A DNA stretch of 6,290 bases from Geobacteraceae bacterium (GTDB lineage: Bacteria; Desulfobacterota; Desulfuromonadia; Desulfuromonadales; Geopsychrobacteraceae), in the NCBI GenBank assembly GCA_027064785.1, contig JAMOPE010000422.1:1-6290 (forward strand), given 5' to 3'. Position numbers and translations under genes: made by a program. This document shows positions 6,089-6,290 of the stretch, piece by piece. Position 1 is the stretch's first letter, and every line of letters begins with the position of its first letter. The notes under the pieces were generated by a model. The model saw only the letters and a program-made list of their open reading frames with translations. It ran no database searches and had not been told where the DNA came from.

Positions 6089-6107
6089 TGTGACTTTATA
6101 TGTCACA
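6089..6107. promoter_or_regulatory. Perfect inverted repeat TGTGAC-N7-GTCACA, candidate operator
   Basis: Two perfect 6-nt arms, TGTGAC (6089-6094) and GTCACA (6102-6107), flank the AT-rich spacer TTTATAT. It lies about 50 nt upstream of the microprotein start and about 105 nt upstream of the predicted acnB transcription start, so it could serve either gene. The arms recall CRP/FNR-family half-sites, but TGTGA and TCACA are 9 nt apart instead of the usual 6. The cognate regulator is unknown. Confidence 0.5.
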
Positions 6108-6158
6108 CGATAGGTTTAGGGTAAAAACATAAAGATAACAACCTTACGGAGATCTATC

Positions 6159-6233
6159 ATGTTTGAAGCCCTACTGCTTATTACCGTTGTATTGATTATC
6201 CTCAGTCAGCTTCTTCCGGATGTTGATAACTGA
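6159..6233 (+). CDS. Putative 24-aa hydrophobic membrane microprotein
   Basis: The frame starts MFEALLLITVVLIILSQ and ends LLPDVDN before TGA. Residues 4-19 form one uninterrupted hydrophobic helix, and the C-terminal end is acidic. The ATG is preceded by CGGAGA with GGAG at 6148-6151, spaced 7 nt, as good as any ribosome binding site in the window. A GC-rich hairpin follows almost at once. This arrangement suits a real small membrane protein, such as an accessory subunit of a membrane complex, or a type I toxin-like peptide. I do not recognise a family. No strong plus-strand promoter was found upstream. It is divergent from acnB and shares its regulatory region. The case rests on ribosome binding site, composition and hairpin, not homology. 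Confidence 0.5.
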   Translation: MFEALLLITVVLIILSQLLPDVDN

Positions 6234-6262
6234 TCCCCGCCACTTTTCAGCAGTGGGGGGTC
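6232..6262 (+). terminator. GC-rich hairpin after the microprotein, possible terminator
   Basis: CCACT (6240-6244) pairs with AGTGG (6252-6256) around a 7-nt loop. After a bulged G, CCCC (6235-6238) pairs with GGGG (6257-6260), and GA/TC can extend the stem. It overlaps the stop codon of the small frame. No T-run follows on either strand (TCCGTTGG on plus), so it may be a weak or Rho-assisted terminator or a stabilising 3' structure. The remaining 28 bases to the window edge are AT-rich and hold no identifiable gene. Confidence 0.4.
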
Positions 6263-6290
6263 CGTTGGTAGAAATATTATAAAATTTCCA

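Noticed and set aside
6089..6107. Reading the inverted repeat as a standard CRP site
   Set aside because: TGTGA and TCACA are separated by 9 nt and not 6, which would put the half-sites on the wrong helical spacing.

Overview
The window looks like chromosomal DNA of an anaerobic Deltaproteobacterium, most likely of the Desulfuromonadales/Geobacter type. That is an inference from four things: a Desulfovibrio-like single-cluster ferredoxin, a sensor-kinase N-terminus of a type common in that group, an AcnB-type aconitase, and roughly balanced base composition. No mobile element, CRISPR array, tRNA or rRNA was seen.

Layout. (1) 1-111, minus: the first 37 codons of a membrane protein, probably a sensor histidine kinase, running off the left edge. 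(2) 112-300: a divergent promoter region. (3) 301-2283, plus: a tight four-gene cluster of a [4Fe-4S] ferredoxin, a PsbP-like outer-membrane lipoprotein, an HD(IG) phosphohydrolase and a DedA membrane transporter. Spacings are 12 nt, a 1-nt overlap and a 1-nt gap, so it is almost certainly one transcript. (4) 2274-3233, minus: an omptin-like outer-membrane beta-barrel whose 3' end overlaps the DedA gene tail-to-tail by 10 bp. (5) 3263-3299: a strong intrinsic terminator for the minus strand. (6) 3324-5879, minus: a complete aconitate hydratase B gene (acnB) with all three cluster cysteines. (7) 5880-6158: a regulatory region with a good acnB promoter, a palindrome over its -10, a second palindrome at -35, a perfect 6-7-6 inverted repeat and a leader hairpin. 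(8) 6159-6233, plus: a 24-codon hydrophobic microprotein gene with a good ribosome binding site, followed by a GC-rich hairpin.

How the genes fit together. AcnB is the citrate/isocitrate step of the TCA cycle, and its promoter looks regulated. The ferredoxin cluster mixes redox, envelope and lipid-carrier functions. Only the gene spacing links them, and no pathway can be named. The beta-barrel gene has almost no room for its own promoter downstream of the acnB terminator and may depend on readthrough.

Most of the window is conventional. The points that deserve a second look are the hydrophobic microprotein and its paired palindromes, the omptin-like barrel that appears to lack the protease Asp-His pair, and the DedA protein with a substituted conserved acidic residue. 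I do not see convincing evidence for a wholly new multi-gene system.
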